Below are positions 27,109 through 36,092 of a stretch of DNA of 64,000 bases, one piece after another. Under the pieces are notes generated by a model that saw only the letters and a program-made list of their open reading frames with translations, was not told where the DNA came from and made no database searches. Source of the stretch: Streptomyces atroolivaceus (GTDB lineage: Bacteria > Actinomycetota > Actinomycetes > Streptomycetales > Streptomycetaceae); NCBI RefSeq assembly GCF_000717025.1, contig NZ_JNXG01000014.1:129465-193464 (forward strand), written 5' to 3'. Position numbers and translations under genes: made by a program. How positions within the stretch are numbered: position 1 is the stretch's first letter; every line of letters starts with the position of its first letter.

Positions 27109-28070
27109 GAGAGCTCCACCCTCTCCTCGGGGAACAACCGGCGCTGCACCCAGGTGATCAGCAGGATGAGGATCAGCAGCACGACGGCTGACGCCGAGGC
27201 CAGGCCGACCTTGTCGAATTGGAAGGCGAGCTTGACCGTCTGTATGACGAACGTCTCCGTGCCGTTGGCGCCACCGGTCATGATGTAGGGGATCTCGAAG
27301 ACGGCCAGGGAACCGGAGACGGCGAGTATGAAACTCAGGCTGATGATCGGCTTGATGCTGGGGGCGATGATGTGACGGAACTGCTGCCAGCGGTTCGCCC
27401 CGTCCAGCTCCGCTGCCTCGTACAGGTGCGGCGGAATGGACTGGATCGCGCCGAGGAACAGCACCATGTTCAGGCCCATGAAGCGCCACACCGAAACCCC
27501 CGCGAGCGAGGGGTTGGCCAGGTCCGGGTCCCCTAGCCACAGGTGTCTGCCCTCCGCCCCGACCAGGCGCAGCAGTGTGTCGAGGGTGCCATCGGGTTGG
27601 AAGAAGTACAGGAACACGAATCCGACGGCCACCCCGTTGATCAGGTAGGGAAAGAACAGCAGGCCCTTGAACAGGTTGCGGAACCGGGTGTTGAAGCTGA
27701 GGACCGTGGCGAAGTACAGCGCAAGCGCGATCTGGAGGAACGACGCTGCCAGGTAGAAGCCGCTGACGACGAACACCTCGAACCGTGCGGGCCGTGTCAC
27801 CAGGTCGGTGTAGTTCTCCCCGCCCACATAGGAGCGTGCGGGGCTGATGCCGTCCCAGTCGGTGAAGCTGTATCCGATCATGTCGGCCACCGGCAGGAAC
27901 GTGAACATCAGCAGCAGTGCCAGCGGTGCGGCCAGGAAGAGCCAGGGGGTCAGGGCTGCGGTACGACGCCTCCTTCCGGCACGTGGCCGGCCGGGGGCGG
28001 GCTCCGGCGGCGGCGCGCTTCGCCGGTCGGCGGCCGGCCCTTCGGCACGGGTGTTGTGGACAACGGTCAT
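27105..28070 (-). CDS. Carbohydrate ABC transporter permease (MalF-like)
   Basis: 321 residues from the ATG at 28068-28070 (MTVVHNTRAEGPAADRRSAP). The earlier in-frame ATG is less likely; one overlapping ATG is closed at once by a stop. A disordered Pro/Arg-rich N-terminus precedes six membrane helices (TPWLFLAAPLALLLMFTFLP first), and the EAA loop is LYEAAELDGANRWQQFRHII. Pairs with the downstream permease. An inverted repeat of 13-bp arms separates it from the binding-protein gene. Confidence 0.94.
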   Translation of the reverse strand: MTVVHNTRAEGPAADRRSAPPPEPAPGRPRAGRRRRTAALTPWLFLAAPLALLLMFTFLPVADMIGYSFTDWDGISPARSYVGGENYTDLVTRPARFEVFVVSGFYLAASFLQIALALYFATVLSFNTRFRNLFKGLLFFPYLINGVAVGFVFLYFFQPDGTLDTLLRLVGAEGRHLWLGDPDLANPSLAGVSVWRFMGLNMVLFLGAIQSIPPHLYEAAELDGANRWQQFRHIIAPSIKPIISLSFILAVSGSLAVFEIPYIMTGGANGTETFVIQTVKLAFQFDKVGLASASAVVLLILILLITWVQRRLFPEERVELS

Positions 28071-28114
28071 CTCATGGTTCCTCGTGGTGGGTTCCCTGGT
28101 GGGCGGGCATCGGG

Positions 28115-28167
28115 GCGGCACGGTGAGCGGTTCGGGCGGAGCCCTGGCCGGGGTCTCACCGTGCCGC
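28115..28167. terminator. Intra-operon hairpin after the binding-protein gene
   Basis: Perfect 13-bp arms (GCGGCACGGTGAG and its complement) with a 27-base loop fill the 105-base space between the binding-protein stop and the first permease start. Such structures usually protect or partly terminate the transcript so that more binding protein than permease is made. Confidence 0.6.
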
Positions 28168-28175
28168 GAACACGG

Positions 28176-29489
28176 TCAGCCGCCGAGGGTCTGCTGAGCC
28201 TCGGCCCACTTGCCGTTCAGCTCGCCGAAGTAGCTGTCCATGTCCCCGTCGGCCGCGCCCCGGGCGATGTCGACCAGCTTCTGCCGGTAGCCCTGCGCGG
28301 TGATGCCGATCTCGGACGCTTTGTCGATCTTGTTGACCTCGACGATGTCCTCCTGGCTCTGCGGGATCATCGTGACATCGTTGTCAGAGAAGGCCTTGAG
28401 CGTGTCCGGCAACGGAGCGCCCTTGACCGCGGAGATGGACCCTTCACTGGCGGCCTGGCCGGACTTGGTGATGTACCAGTCGAGCCACGCCCGGGCCGCT
28501 TCCTTGTTGTCGGAGTGCGCGTTGACCGCGTACTGGTAGTCAGGACGGAGCACCGAGCAGTACGTTCCGTCGTGCTGCACCGGGAACGGCATGAACGCGA
28601 TGTCGTCGGGGTTCTTCCCGGCGGCCTCCGCACCGGTCCTCATCTGGGAGATCGCCCAGGACCCCAGCCACATCGATGCGACCTTGCCGGATCCGATCTG
28701 CGCCTTGGAGTCCTCCCAGTTGGTCGTGGTCGGGTCGGGCTCGGCCAGCTTCTTCTCGACGATCGAGTAAAGAAGTCCGTCGATCGCGTACAGGTCCGAT
28801 CCGCTGCTCCAGGGTTCCTTGGTCTTGGCCAGGCGGTCGTAGGATCCGGAGTCGCAGGAGGGCGAGCCGATGGCGTTCGTCCAGTTGGTGAGCGGCCAGC
28901 CGTCCTTGTAGTTCGTGTAGTACGGGACGGCGTCCGTCTTCGCCTTGATCGTCTCCAGGTCCGCGATGAACTCCTCGGGCGTAGCTGGCCAGGCCTTGAT
29001 TCCGGCCTTCTCCCAGACCGCCTTGTTGTAGACGAATCCGTTCGCCACCCCGATGTTGGCCAGCCCGTAGACCTTGCCGTCCACCGTTGCGTGACTGGTG
29101 TAGTCGAACTTCTCCGACAGCGCGATGGAGTTGCCGAGCGGTGCGAAGAAGTTGGGGTACTGCTCGACGGAGAGGGAGTTGGGGATCAAGAGGACGTCAC
29201 CGTAGTTCTCGGTGTTCATCCGGATCTTGGCCTCCCCCTCGTAGTCGGTCAGACCCTCGAACTTGACCTTCACGCCCGGGTAGACCTTGTTGAACTCGGC
29301 TGCGTACTTCTTCAACGAGCCGTCAGCTATCTGATCCGTCCGGTTGGTCAGCACCGTGATGCCGCCCGACACCTTCGCGGGATCGCTCGGTGCGGCCGCG
29401 ATCTCGCCAGTCGCCGCACCCCCTTGACCACTACATGCCGTGACAGCAACCAAAGTCGCAGCCACCAGAACCACACATGCTCTACGCAT
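28176..29489 (-). CDS. Extracellular sugar-binding lipoprotein
   Basis: 437 residues from the ATG at 29487-29489 (MRRACVVLVAATLVAVTAC), preceded by GAGGGG; a GTG nine bases earlier is an alternative. The lipobox VTAC puts the lipidated Cys at residue 19. The rest is a family-1 extracellular solute-binding protein (ITVLTNRTDQIADGSLKKYA, EFNKVYPGVKVKFEGLTDYE, and GKVASMWLGSWAISQM later). It would capture oligosaccharides for the two permeases. First gene of the operon binding protein - permease - permease - GH2 - LacI, divergent from the ROK kinase. Confidence 0.94.
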   Translation of the reverse strand: MRRACVVLVAATLVAVTACSGQGGAATGEIAAAPSDPAKVSGGITVLTNRTDQIADGSLKKYAAEFNKVYPGVKVKFEGLTDYEGEAKIRMNTENYGDVLLIPNSLSVEQYPNFFAPLGNSIALSEKFDYTSHATVDGKVYGLANIGVANGFVYNKAVWEKAGIKAWPATPEEFIADLETIKAKTDAVPYYTNYKDGWPLTNWTNAIGSPSCDSGSYDRLAKTKEPWSSGSDLYAIDGLLYSIVEKKLAEPDPTTTNWEDSKAQIGSGKVASMWLGSWAISQMRTGAEAAGKNPDDIAFMPFPVQHDGTYCSVLRPDYQYAVNAHSDNKEAARAWLDWYITKSGQAASEGSISAVKGAPLPDTLKAFSDNDVTMIPQSQEDIVEVNKIDKASEIGITAQGYRQKLVDIARGAADGDMDSYFGELNGKWAEAQQTLGG

Positions 29490-29656
29490 TTCGCCCACCC
29501 CTCACTGCACGGCTCTCGGCGTCACACCCAGGGGGGTGCCTCATCGGCTACCACCGCCCCGGCCTGATGAGCGCTCAACGTAGACGTAACTCGGCGGCAA
29601 TGTCCATAGACCGCTCCATCTGAATTTCACGCCCTCACAAGGCCCTGAACTGCGGC

Positions 29657-29669
29657 TTTACTAAACGTT
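29657..29669. promoter_or_regulatory. Shared mannan-locus motif in the ABC/ROK divergon
   Basis: TTTACTAAACGTT; its complement AACGTTTAGTAAA matches 12 of 13 bases of the motif upstream of the mannanase (20185-20197). It lies between the two divergent start regions, as expected for a repressor acting on both. Confidence 0.55.
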
Positions 29670-29804
29670 GGCTAAATCAAACGCAACTTGAACGCGTCGG
29701 CCGAGGAGGATTCGACGAGGGCTGGACAACGTTGTCAGGCGATGGTCAGATGTGGTGTCCTCAGCGGGACCCACACATGCCACCCCCTACAAAGGACTGT
29801 CACT

Positions 29805-30800
29805 TTGAGTAGTCACCGGTCGGCAGCTTCACCCGCAAGCGATGACTTGATCGCCGCCCTTGATATCGGCGGAACCAAAATCGCCGGCGCCCTGGTCGAT
29901 CGGGACGGCGTTCTGGTACTCCGCACCCGCCGCACCACCCCGGCACAGGAACCTGCCGACGCGATCCTCGGCTCGGTGTTCGAGGTGCTGAGCGCCCTGG
30001 CTGCCAGCCCTCTGTGGGGGAGGGTACGGGCCGTGGGCATCGGCAGCGCCGGCCCGATCGACCTGGCACACGGCACCGTGAGTCCTGTCAACATCCCTGC
30101 CTGGAGGGACTTTCCCCTCATCGAGTCCGTCGCAAGGCATCCAGCTCTCGCCCACCGGCAGGTGATGCTGGCGGGAGACGCCGTGGCAATGACCGCCGCT
30201 GAACATCGCCACGGCGCGGCACGCGGACACAAGAACGCACTGTGCCTCGTCGTGTCCACGGGCGTCGGCGCCGGACTGGTCCTCAACGGCAGCGTGCACC
30301 ACGGGCTCACAGGCAACGCCGGCCACCTCGGGCACATCAGCGTCGACTTCGACGGTGAACCCTGTCCGTGCGGCGCGAGAGGCTGCCTGGAAGCCATCGC
30401 CAGTGGCACCGCCATCACCCGGCACGCGCTTGCCCTTGGCTGGCAAACACCTCTGACACCGGACGCAGCGGGGGTCGCGGCAGCGGCTCGCGCTGGAGAC
30501 ACGGCGGCTCTCGCCGCCTTCGATCGGGCAGCCCGTGCGTTGGCGGCCGGCATCGCTGCCACGGCGGCGCTGATCGAGATCGATATTGCCGTGGTCGGGG
30601 GCGGTGTCGCTCAGGCCGGCGAGGTGTTCTTCGAACCGCTCGCCCGCCATCTGCGGGGCTACGCGGCGATGCCGTTCCTGAAGGGGCTGCGCGCCGTGCC
30701 CGCTGAACTGGGCCCCGACGCCGGTCTGGTCGGAGCGGCGGTGCTGGCGGGGGCGGGAGTACCACCCCTCGCGACCGTGCTTGTCGACGGCAACCGGTAG
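29805..30800 (+). CDS. ROK-family sugar kinase
   Basis: 331 residues from TTG 29805, which has AAAGGA eight bases upstream and begins MSSHRSAASPASDDLIAALD; no better start exists close by. The phosphate motif is DIGGTKIAGALVD (from residue 20), the ROK/zinc motif GHLGHISVDFDGEPCPCGAR followed by GCLEAIASG supplies the Cys cluster. There is no helix-turn-helix, so it is a kinase rather than a ROK repressor. Given its place beside the mannoside importer, mannose or a related hexose is the likely substrate; glucose or N-acetylmannosamine cannot be excluded. Confidence 0.9.
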   Translation: MSSHRSAASPASDDLIAALDIGGTKIAGALVDRDGVLVLRTRRTTPAQEPADAILGSVFEVLSALAASPLWGRVRAVGIGSAGPIDLAHGTVSPVNIPAWRDFPLIESVARHPALAHRQVMLAGDAVAMTAAEHRHGAARGHKNALCLVVSTGVGAGLVLNGSVHHGLTGNAGHLGHISVDFDGEPCPCGARGCLEAIASGTAITRHALALGWQTPLTPDAAGVAAAARAGDTAALAAFDRAARALAAGIAATAALIEIDIAVVGGGVAQAGEVFFEPLARHLRGYAAMPFLKGLRAVPAELGPDAGLVGAAVLAGAGVPPLATVLVDGNR

Positions 30801-31212
30801 GCATCGACCAGGCGGTTCTCCTCGGAGTCGGTGTGCGTCGTCGATGTCGTACGGAGAACCCGCTTCCTGTACCGGCGGCGACAAGGTCCTCCACCACGAC
30901 GCCCGCTAGGAGCACACGCCAAAGCCGCCCGGTGGGCCCGCGCGGAAGCGGCCGCAACCTTCTTGACTCACGGTGCGCGTGGAGACAGCCGGGGTACGAG
31001 CGTCCAGGCCTGCGTGCGCCGGGTCTCCCGGATCACTCGTTCCGCGATCCCACATTCTGGACGATGCCCAACCAGTCCGTGAGATGCATGAGATCGTTGC
31101 GGCGCCCGCACCGGTCGCGCGGCCTTGCCCCGAGGGGACCTGCGCCGCCGTGCGGGACCGTCGGCTCCACGCGTCGACGGCCGCACTCCGCCCTCGTGGG
31201 AAAGTTCCAGAG
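30801..31212. other. Gap between ROK kinase and transporter
   Basis: No recognised protein, RNA or clear terminator. The transporter frame is open through part of it, but its conserved sequence starts only at 31213. Confidence 0.5.
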
Positions 31213-32640
31213 ATGCACGCTCCCCCTACCGGGCCCGCCCAGGCCCCGTCGCAGTCCCCGCCCGAGGCCGCGCCCGCCAACTCGCGGTCCCGCGTCCTGA
31301 TCGCCAGCCTCATCGGCACGACGATCGAGTTCTACGACTTCTACATCTACGCAACCGCCGCGGTCCTGGTCTTCCCGAAACTCTTCTTCCCGAGCAGCGA
31401 CCCGACCACGGCCCTGCTCTCCTCTTTCGCGGTCTTCGGCGCGGCGATGGTCGCCCGCCCGATCGGCGCGATCGTCTTCGGACACCTCGGCGACCGCCTC
31501 GGCCGCAAGGGCACCCTGGTGGCCTCGCTGCTCACGATGGGCATCGCCACCTTCCTGATCGGCGTTCTGCCGACGTACGCGCAAGCCGGATGGGTCGCCA
31601 CGGCACTGCTGGTGCTGATGCGGCTCGCCCAGGGCTTCGCACTGGGCGGCGAGTGGAGCGGCGCGGCCCTGGTGGCCACCGAGAACGCGCCCGCCGGGAA
31701 GCGCGCGCTGTGGGGCACGTTCCCGCAGCTGGGCGCTCCGCTCGGGTTCATCATCGGCAACGGCCTCTTCCTGATCATCGGCGCGCTGTTGCCCTCCGCG
31801 GCGGGCGCCGACCCCTCGCAGCCCTCCGACGCCTTCCTGAACTGGGGCTGGCGGATCCCGTTCCTGTTCTCGGCTGTCATGGTCGCGATCGGTCTGTGGG
31901 TACGCATGCGCCTGGTCGAGTCGCAGGTCTTCGCGAAGACGCAGGAGACCGGCAAGGTCCGCAAGCTGCCGCTGGCCACCGTCTTCCGCCACCACTGGAA
32001 GCAGCTGGTCCTCGGCAGCTTCGCGATGCTGGCGACGTACGTCCTCTTCTATCTGATGACGACGTTCTCGCTGAGCTACGGCCGCACCGCCGAGGACGCG
32101 GACGTCCCGGGCCTCGGTTACAGCTACACCACGTTCGTCCTGATGATGATCTTCGGTGTGCTGTTCTTCGCCGCGTTCACCCTGATCTCCGGCCCGCTCG
32201 CGGACAAGTACGGCCGCCGCAAGACCCTCGCCTGGGTCACCGCCGGCATCATCGTGTTCGGCCTGCTCTGGGTGCCGCTGATCAACCTGGGCACGCTCGG
32301 CGTGGTCCTGTGGCTGGTCCTCGGGTTCACCCTGATGGGCACGACGTTCGGCCCGATGGGCGCGATGCTCCCGGAGCTCTTCCCGACCAGCGTCCGCTAC
32401 ACCGGCTCCGGCATCGCCTACAACGTCAGTTCCATCCTCGGCGCGGCCGTCGCCCCGTTCGTCGCGGTGGCCCTCTGGGAGGCCGGCGACGGCTCCCCGT
32501 GGCTGGTCGGCGTCTACCTCTCCGTGATGGCGGTCCTCACCCTGATCGCCCTCCTCATCGGCAAGGAGACGAAGGACGTAGCCCTGGACGAGGGCGAGGT
32601 CCCGGTGCCCTCCGCCCGGACCGAGGCCCCGTCCGCCTGA
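31213..32640 (+). CDS. MFS transporter, metabolite:H+ symporter (MHS) type
   Basis: 475 residues from ATG 31213. Twelve hydrophobic helices with MHS hallmarks: LIASLIGTTIEFYDFYIYAT in TM1, the loop motif GHLGDRLGRKGTLVASLLTM between TM2 and TM3, LAQGFALGGEWSGAALVATE in TM4, and DKYGRRK in the mid-protein loop. Relatives carry shikimate, alpha-ketoglutarate, citrate or osmolytes such as proline/betaine. No neighbour identifies the substrate. A strong hairpin at 32702-32746 follows. Confidence 0.93.
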   Translation: MHAPPTGPAQAPSQSPPEAAPANSRSRVLIASLIGTTIEFYDFYIYATAAVLVFPKLFFPSSDPTTALLSSFAVFGAAMVARPIGAIVFGHLGDRLGRKGTLVASLLTMGIATFLIGVLPTYAQAGWVATALLVLMRLAQGFALGGEWSGAALVATENAPAGKRALWGTFPQLGAPLGFIIGNGLFLIIGALLPSAAGADPSQPSDAFLNWGWRIPFLFSAVMVAIGLWVRMRLVESQVFAKTQETGKVRKLPLATVFRHHWKQLVLGSFAMLATYVLFYLMTTFSLSYGRTAEDADVPGLGYSYTTFVLMMIFGVLFFAAFTLISGPLADKYGRRKTLAWVTAGIIVFGLLWVPLINLGTLGVVLWLVLGFTLMGTTFGPMGAMLPELFPTSVRYTGSGIAYNVSSILGAAVAPFVAVALWEAGDGSPWLVGVYLSVMAVLTLIALLIGKETKDVALDEGEVPVPSARTEAPSA

Positions 32641-32701
32641 CGCGGGCCCAGGACCTCTCGTTCTCCGTATGGAGCTGCGTCCGGTGCCTGCTGCCGGCGG
32701 G

Positions 32702-32746
32702 CCGGCCGGAGGCCCTCGTACTTGACGTACTCGGGTCTTCGGCCGG
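32702..32746 (+). terminator. Hairpin terminator after the MHS transporter
   Basis: Twenty-base arms, starting CCGGCCGGAGGCCC and closing around GTAC-TTGAC-GTAC, pair at 16 positions plus two G-U wobbles. It starts 62 bases after the stop codon. Confidence 0.65.
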
Positions 32747-32804
32747 TGCGGCCAGGAGTGCGCACTCCTCGAGCTGACGCCGTCCGCCGCGCGGAAGCGG
32801 CGAG

Positions 32805-33260
32805 GACGACGGGCTGACCCTGCCGCAGCTGCCGGTCTGCACCGTCACCCACGCCCTGGACCAGCCAGGCAACCTCAACGAGGTCCGCTCCCGCCTGCAG
32901 ACTTTCGTCGGCCTGGACCTGGGCCACCTCGCCCTCGGCGAGGCCGCCCCCGTCCTCCGGCGGCAAGGCGCAGCGGCGCAAGCTCGCCACCGAACTCGAC
33001 CGCAGTCGGCACGACGCCCTGTTCGTCCTGGACGAACCCAGCTTGGGCCTGCATCCGCTCGACGTCCGCGCCGTCCTCGGCGTCTGCAATGCCTGGCCGG
33101 CAACGGGCCACCGTCGTCCTCATCGAGCCGGGGCCGGCCCGCCCCACGGAGAAGACCATCGCCCCGCTGCCGGCCGGCCCCTGGCTGCCTCAGCGCGGGG
33201 CCGTCGCGGCGGCGGACGACACGACACCCGGCTGGGGGTCGCACCGTGCGGGAGTACGCG
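32805..33260 (+). pseudogene. UvrA-like ATPase C-terminal remnant
   Basis: Several frames together spell the C-terminal ATPase half of a UvrA-like (drug-resistance UvrA) protein: FVGLDLGHLALGEAAPVL, then after a shift SGGKAQRRKLATELDRSRHD (signature; family SGGEAQR) and ALFVLDEPSLGLHPLDVRAV (Walker B), then a degraded end (AAADDTTPGW ... VREYAYRP). At least two frameshifts and an E-to-K change in the signature mark it as dead. Its 3' end overlaps the lipoprotein gene on the other strand. Confidence 0.75.
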
Positions 33261-33774
33261 TACCGTCCGTACCTCGCAGCGTCACCATCGGTGTGCCCTC
33301 CGCGCTCTCCGCGTACGCCACCGTGCAGATGAGTTGCCACTCGGCGGGCCGGGTGAGTCCGGCGAGGGGGGCCGCCAGGATGACGTCCACCCCGTTCACG
33401 GACGTCCTTGTCCTAGCTGGGGCGTCCAGGGCGGGCAGCGACGCCTCGTTGACCAGGCCCGCCCGCTTCTCCGTCTCGTTCGGGCCGGCCAGCAGGGCGG
33501 CGATGGTCTCCTCCGTGGCGGGCCGGCCCCCGTCCTCACCGCTGTCCGGGCCGTGCTGCTCACCGGCGAACTCGCTCTCGCCGACGGACCGGGGAACGGG
33601 CATCAGCACACCGTCCGGCGAGAGGAAGAACAGAAGCATCCGCACCTCGCGGGCAGGGAGGAGGTCGACAGTCGCGGCGCTGCCTGCGCCGATGACGTCC
33701 GTCTCCTGGATGCCGCAGGCTGTGAGCGGAAGCCAGGCCGCGAACACGGCCGCCGTACGCAGGCGCACCCTCAT
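33190..33774 (-). CDS. GerMN-type lipoprotein linked to a two-component system
   Basis: 194 residues. The start ATG overlaps the kinase stop (ATGA, 33771-33774). The lipobox is PLTACGIQETDVIG. The body (ATVDLLPAREVRMLLFFLSP, RPATEETIAALLAGPNETEK, VNGVDVILAAPLAGLTRPAE) resembles GerMN-type lipoproteins that Streptomyces encodes next to sensor kinases. It is anchored outside the membrane and may modulate the kinase; this role is inference from gene order. Confidence 0.82.
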   Translation of the reverse strand: MRVRLRTAAVFAAWLPLTACGIQETDVIGAGSAATVDLLPAREVRMLLFFLSPDGVLMPVPRSVGESEFAGEQHGPDSGEDGGRPATEETIAALLAGPNETEKRAGLVNEASLPALDAPARTRTSVNGVDVILAAPLAGLTRPAEWQLICTVAYAESAEGTPMVTLRGTDGTRTPARCDPQPGVVSSAAATAPR

Positions 33775-35333
33775 GCCGGTGCCCTCTCTGTGTCGTCGCG
33801 TGACGGATCCACCCCTGCCGTTGCCTCGTCGGTACCGGAGGCGTTCCTGCCGTTGTCTCGTTCGTACCCGGTGGGCCCGCCGAGGGGTATCTCGATCACG
33901 AAGACGGCCCCGCCGTCCGGTCCGTTCTCGGCATGGACCGTGCCGCCGTGCAGCCGGACGTTCTCCTGGGTGATCGCCAGACCGAGACCGCTGCCCGCCG
34001 ACCGGGTACGGGCCGCGTCGGCCTTGTAGAAGCGGTCGAAGATGTGGGGCAGCACGTCCGGCCGTATGCCGGGCCCGCTGTCGGCGACCTCGACGACCAG
34101 CAGACTCGCTCCGTCGGCGGCTGTCCGCGTGCGTAGACGGACCGTTACCGGCTCCGATCCGTGCCGCAGCGCGTTGCCGACGAGATTGGCGACGACGATG
34201 TCGAACCGGCGCGGATCGAGACGGGCCCGGATCCCGTCCGGCAGTTCGGTGCTGACACGGTCCTCCCAGCGCCGGTGCAGAAGGGTCTTGCCGATGGTCT
34301 CCGCAACGTCGACCTCGTCGGTGTTCAGCTCTGCCGCACGTGCGTCGAAGCGGGAGATCTCCATCAGGTCCTCCACCAGCACCGCCAGCTTGCCGGTCTC
34401 CGCGCTGATCAGCCGGACGGCCCGTGCGGTGTCCGGGTCGAGGCCGTCCGCGTCCTCGTCGAGCACCTCGGTGACGGCGAGCATCCCGGCGAGCGGGGTG
34501 CGCAGTTCGTGCGAGACGTCGGAGGCGAACCGACGGGCCCGGGCCTCCGCCTGTTGCAGTTCGTCGACCGACTTCTCGAGCTGCCCCGCCGACTCGTTGA
34601 ACGTACGGGCCAGGTCCGCCAGTTCGTCGCTCCCCGAGACCTTGATCCGTTCGTCGAGCCGGCCACTGCCCATCGAGCGGGCAGCCCTGCGCAGCTCACG
34701 GACCGGGCGCAGCACACTGCGTGCGGCGATCAGAGCGGGCACCAGGGCGATGGCGAGGCCGGGCAGTGCGCCGTCGCGGGCGGCGGTGACGAGGGCGTCG
34801 ACGTTGGCCTGCTCCTCGCTCATCTGCATCACCGCGAACAGGACCAGCCCGGTCGGCAGAGTACCGACCCCGCTGGTCCTCGTCAGGACAGGCACTCCGA
34901 TCGTGAGGTACGGGACACCGTTCTTCACGACCCTCTGGAAGCTCCCGTGCGACGTCGTCAGGGCGGTGCGGCGCAGCTCGGGGGTGATCACGGAGGAGGT
35001 GGGGCGGGTGCTCGAGGAGACACGCAGCGAGCCGTACTCGGCGAAGACGATCCACGGGTGCGGTTTCGCCTTGCTCGCGAGGACGAACAGCAGCTCGCGT
35101 AGTGTCTCCGGATCGACGGGAAGTGAGGGTGCGAGCGTCTGCACCTGTTCGCGGAAGGACGCGACCGCGGTGTCCTGGGCGCTGACGAGGACGGCGCTGC
35201 GCGCCTCACGGTAGGTGAGTGCCGCGGTCGTCCCCGCGCTGACGGCGGCCACCAGCAAGAACGCGAGGACGAGGCGCGTACGCAAACCGAAGGTGGCGAT
35301 CCGGCGGACGCGCCTCGTAGGGGCGGCGTTCAC
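33771..35333 (-). CDS. Sensor histidine kinase
   Basis: 520 residues from a GTG that overlaps the response-regulator stop (GTGA). TM1 is at about 20-39 (RLVLAFLLVAAVSAGTTAAL), an extracytoplasmic sensor region spans about 40-185, and TM2 follows (LPGLAIALVPALIAA). A HAMP domain leads into the dimerisation helix with His275 (FASDVSHELRTPLAGM). The ATPase domain has the N box (VANLVGNALRHG), G1 (VEVADSGPGI), F (IFDRFYKAD) and G2 (GSGLGLAI) motifs. It should phosphorylate the OmpR-type regulator encoded just upstream; the signal is unknown, but gene order suggests an envelope stress. Confidence 0.95.
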   Translation of the reverse strand: MNAAPTRRVRRIATFGLRTRLVLAFLLVAAVSAGTTAALTYREARSAVLVSAQDTAVASFREQVQTLAPSLPVDPETLRELLFVLASKAKPHPWIVFAEYGSLRVSSSTRPTSSVITPELRRTALTTSHGSFQRVVKNGVPYLTIGVPVLTRTSGVGTLPTGLVLFAVMQMSEEQANVDALVTAARDGALPGLAIALVPALIAARSVLRPVRELRRAARSMGSGRLDERIKVSGSDELADLARTFNESAGQLEKSVDELQQAEARARRFASDVSHELRTPLAGMLAVTEVLDEDADGLDPDTARAVRLISAETGKLAVLVEDLMEISRFDARAAELNTDEVDVAETIGKTLLHRRWEDRVSTELPDGIRARLDPRRFDIVVANLVGNALRHGSEPVTVRLRTRTAADGASLLVVEVADSGPGIRPDVLPHIFDRFYKADAARTRSAGSGLGLAITQENVRLHGGTVHAENGPDGGAVFVIEIPLGGPTGYERDNGRNASGTDEATAGVDPSRDDTERAPA

Positions 35334-36013
35334 AGGGGTCCGAAGCGGTAGCCGAAGCCCCGCAGGGTCTGTATGTATCGCGGGCTGCTCGGGTTGTCCT
35401 CGATCTTGTTGCGCAGCCTGCGGACACAGGCGTCGACGAGGCGGGAGTCGCCGTGGTAGCTGTGCTCCCACACGTGCTCGAGCAGTTGCTGCCGGCTGAA
35501 CACCTGTTCCGGCGCGGTCGTCAGGTGGAGGAGCAGTCTCATCTCGGACGGTGCCAGGGCCAGGCGTTCACCGGACTTGGCGATGGTGAGGCCTGCGCGG
35601 TCGACGGCGAGGTCTCCGTGGAACTCGACGGCCGGCCGGCCGCTGCCCGGGGTCTCCATCCTGCGCAGCACGGCGCGGATGCGGGCCTCGATCACCTCGG
35701 TGCGGGCCGGTTTGACGATGTAGTCGTCGGCGCCTGCCTCGAGGCCGATGACGACGTCGAAGTCGTCGCCGCGGGCGGTGAGCATGATGATGGGCAGTTG
35801 GCTGTCCTCCCGCACCCGGCGGCAGACCTGTACACCGTTCATACCGGGCAGCATCAGGTCCAGCAGGAGCAGGTCGGGCCGGAACTCGCGGAGTGCGGCC
35901 AGTCCGGCCTCCCCTGTGGCGGCCGTGCGGACCACGTGGCCGCGGCGGCGCAGTCCCAGCTCGACACCCTCGCGCACGGAGGGGTCGTCTTCGATGAGGA
36001 GCACGCGGGGCAT
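35330..36013 (-). CDS. OmpR-family response regulator
   Basis: 227 residues from the ATG at 36011-36013 (MPRVLLIEDDPSVREGVELG). The receiver domain has the acidic pocket (EDD, 8-10), phospho-acceptor Asp52 (LLLDLMLPGM), the Thr of MLTARGDDF and Lys of YIVKPAR. The C-terminal winged helix includes LAPSEMRLLLHL and the recognition helix region SRLVDACVRRLRNKIEDN, ending YIQTLRGFGYRFGPL. It overlaps the kinase gene and follows the MurJ-like gene by 79 bases on the same strand. Confidence 0.95.
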   Translation of the reverse strand: MPRVLLIEDDPSVREGVELGLRRRGHVVRTAATGEAGLAALREFRPDLLLLDLMLPGMNGVQVCRRVREDSQLPIIMLTARGDDFDVVIGLEAGADDYIVKPARTEVIEARIRAVLRRMETPGSGRPAVEFHGDLAVDRAGLTIAKSGERLALAPSEMRLLLHLTTAPEQVFSRQQLLEHVWEHSYHGDSRLVDACVRRLRNKIEDNPSSPRYIQTLRGFGYRFGPL

Positions 36014-36092
36014 GGGCGGGGCGTCCCTGGGGATCGTGATGGACGGGTGAGGAAGGGTAGCGCTTTCTGAGGGCTTCACCGTTCCGCCGGCC

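Noticed and set aside
24920..29567. Very long plus-strand open frames across the mannan operon (for example 24920-26263 and 27543-29567)
   Set aside because: They are antisense shadows of clearly recognised genes; their translations are repetitive and low in information.
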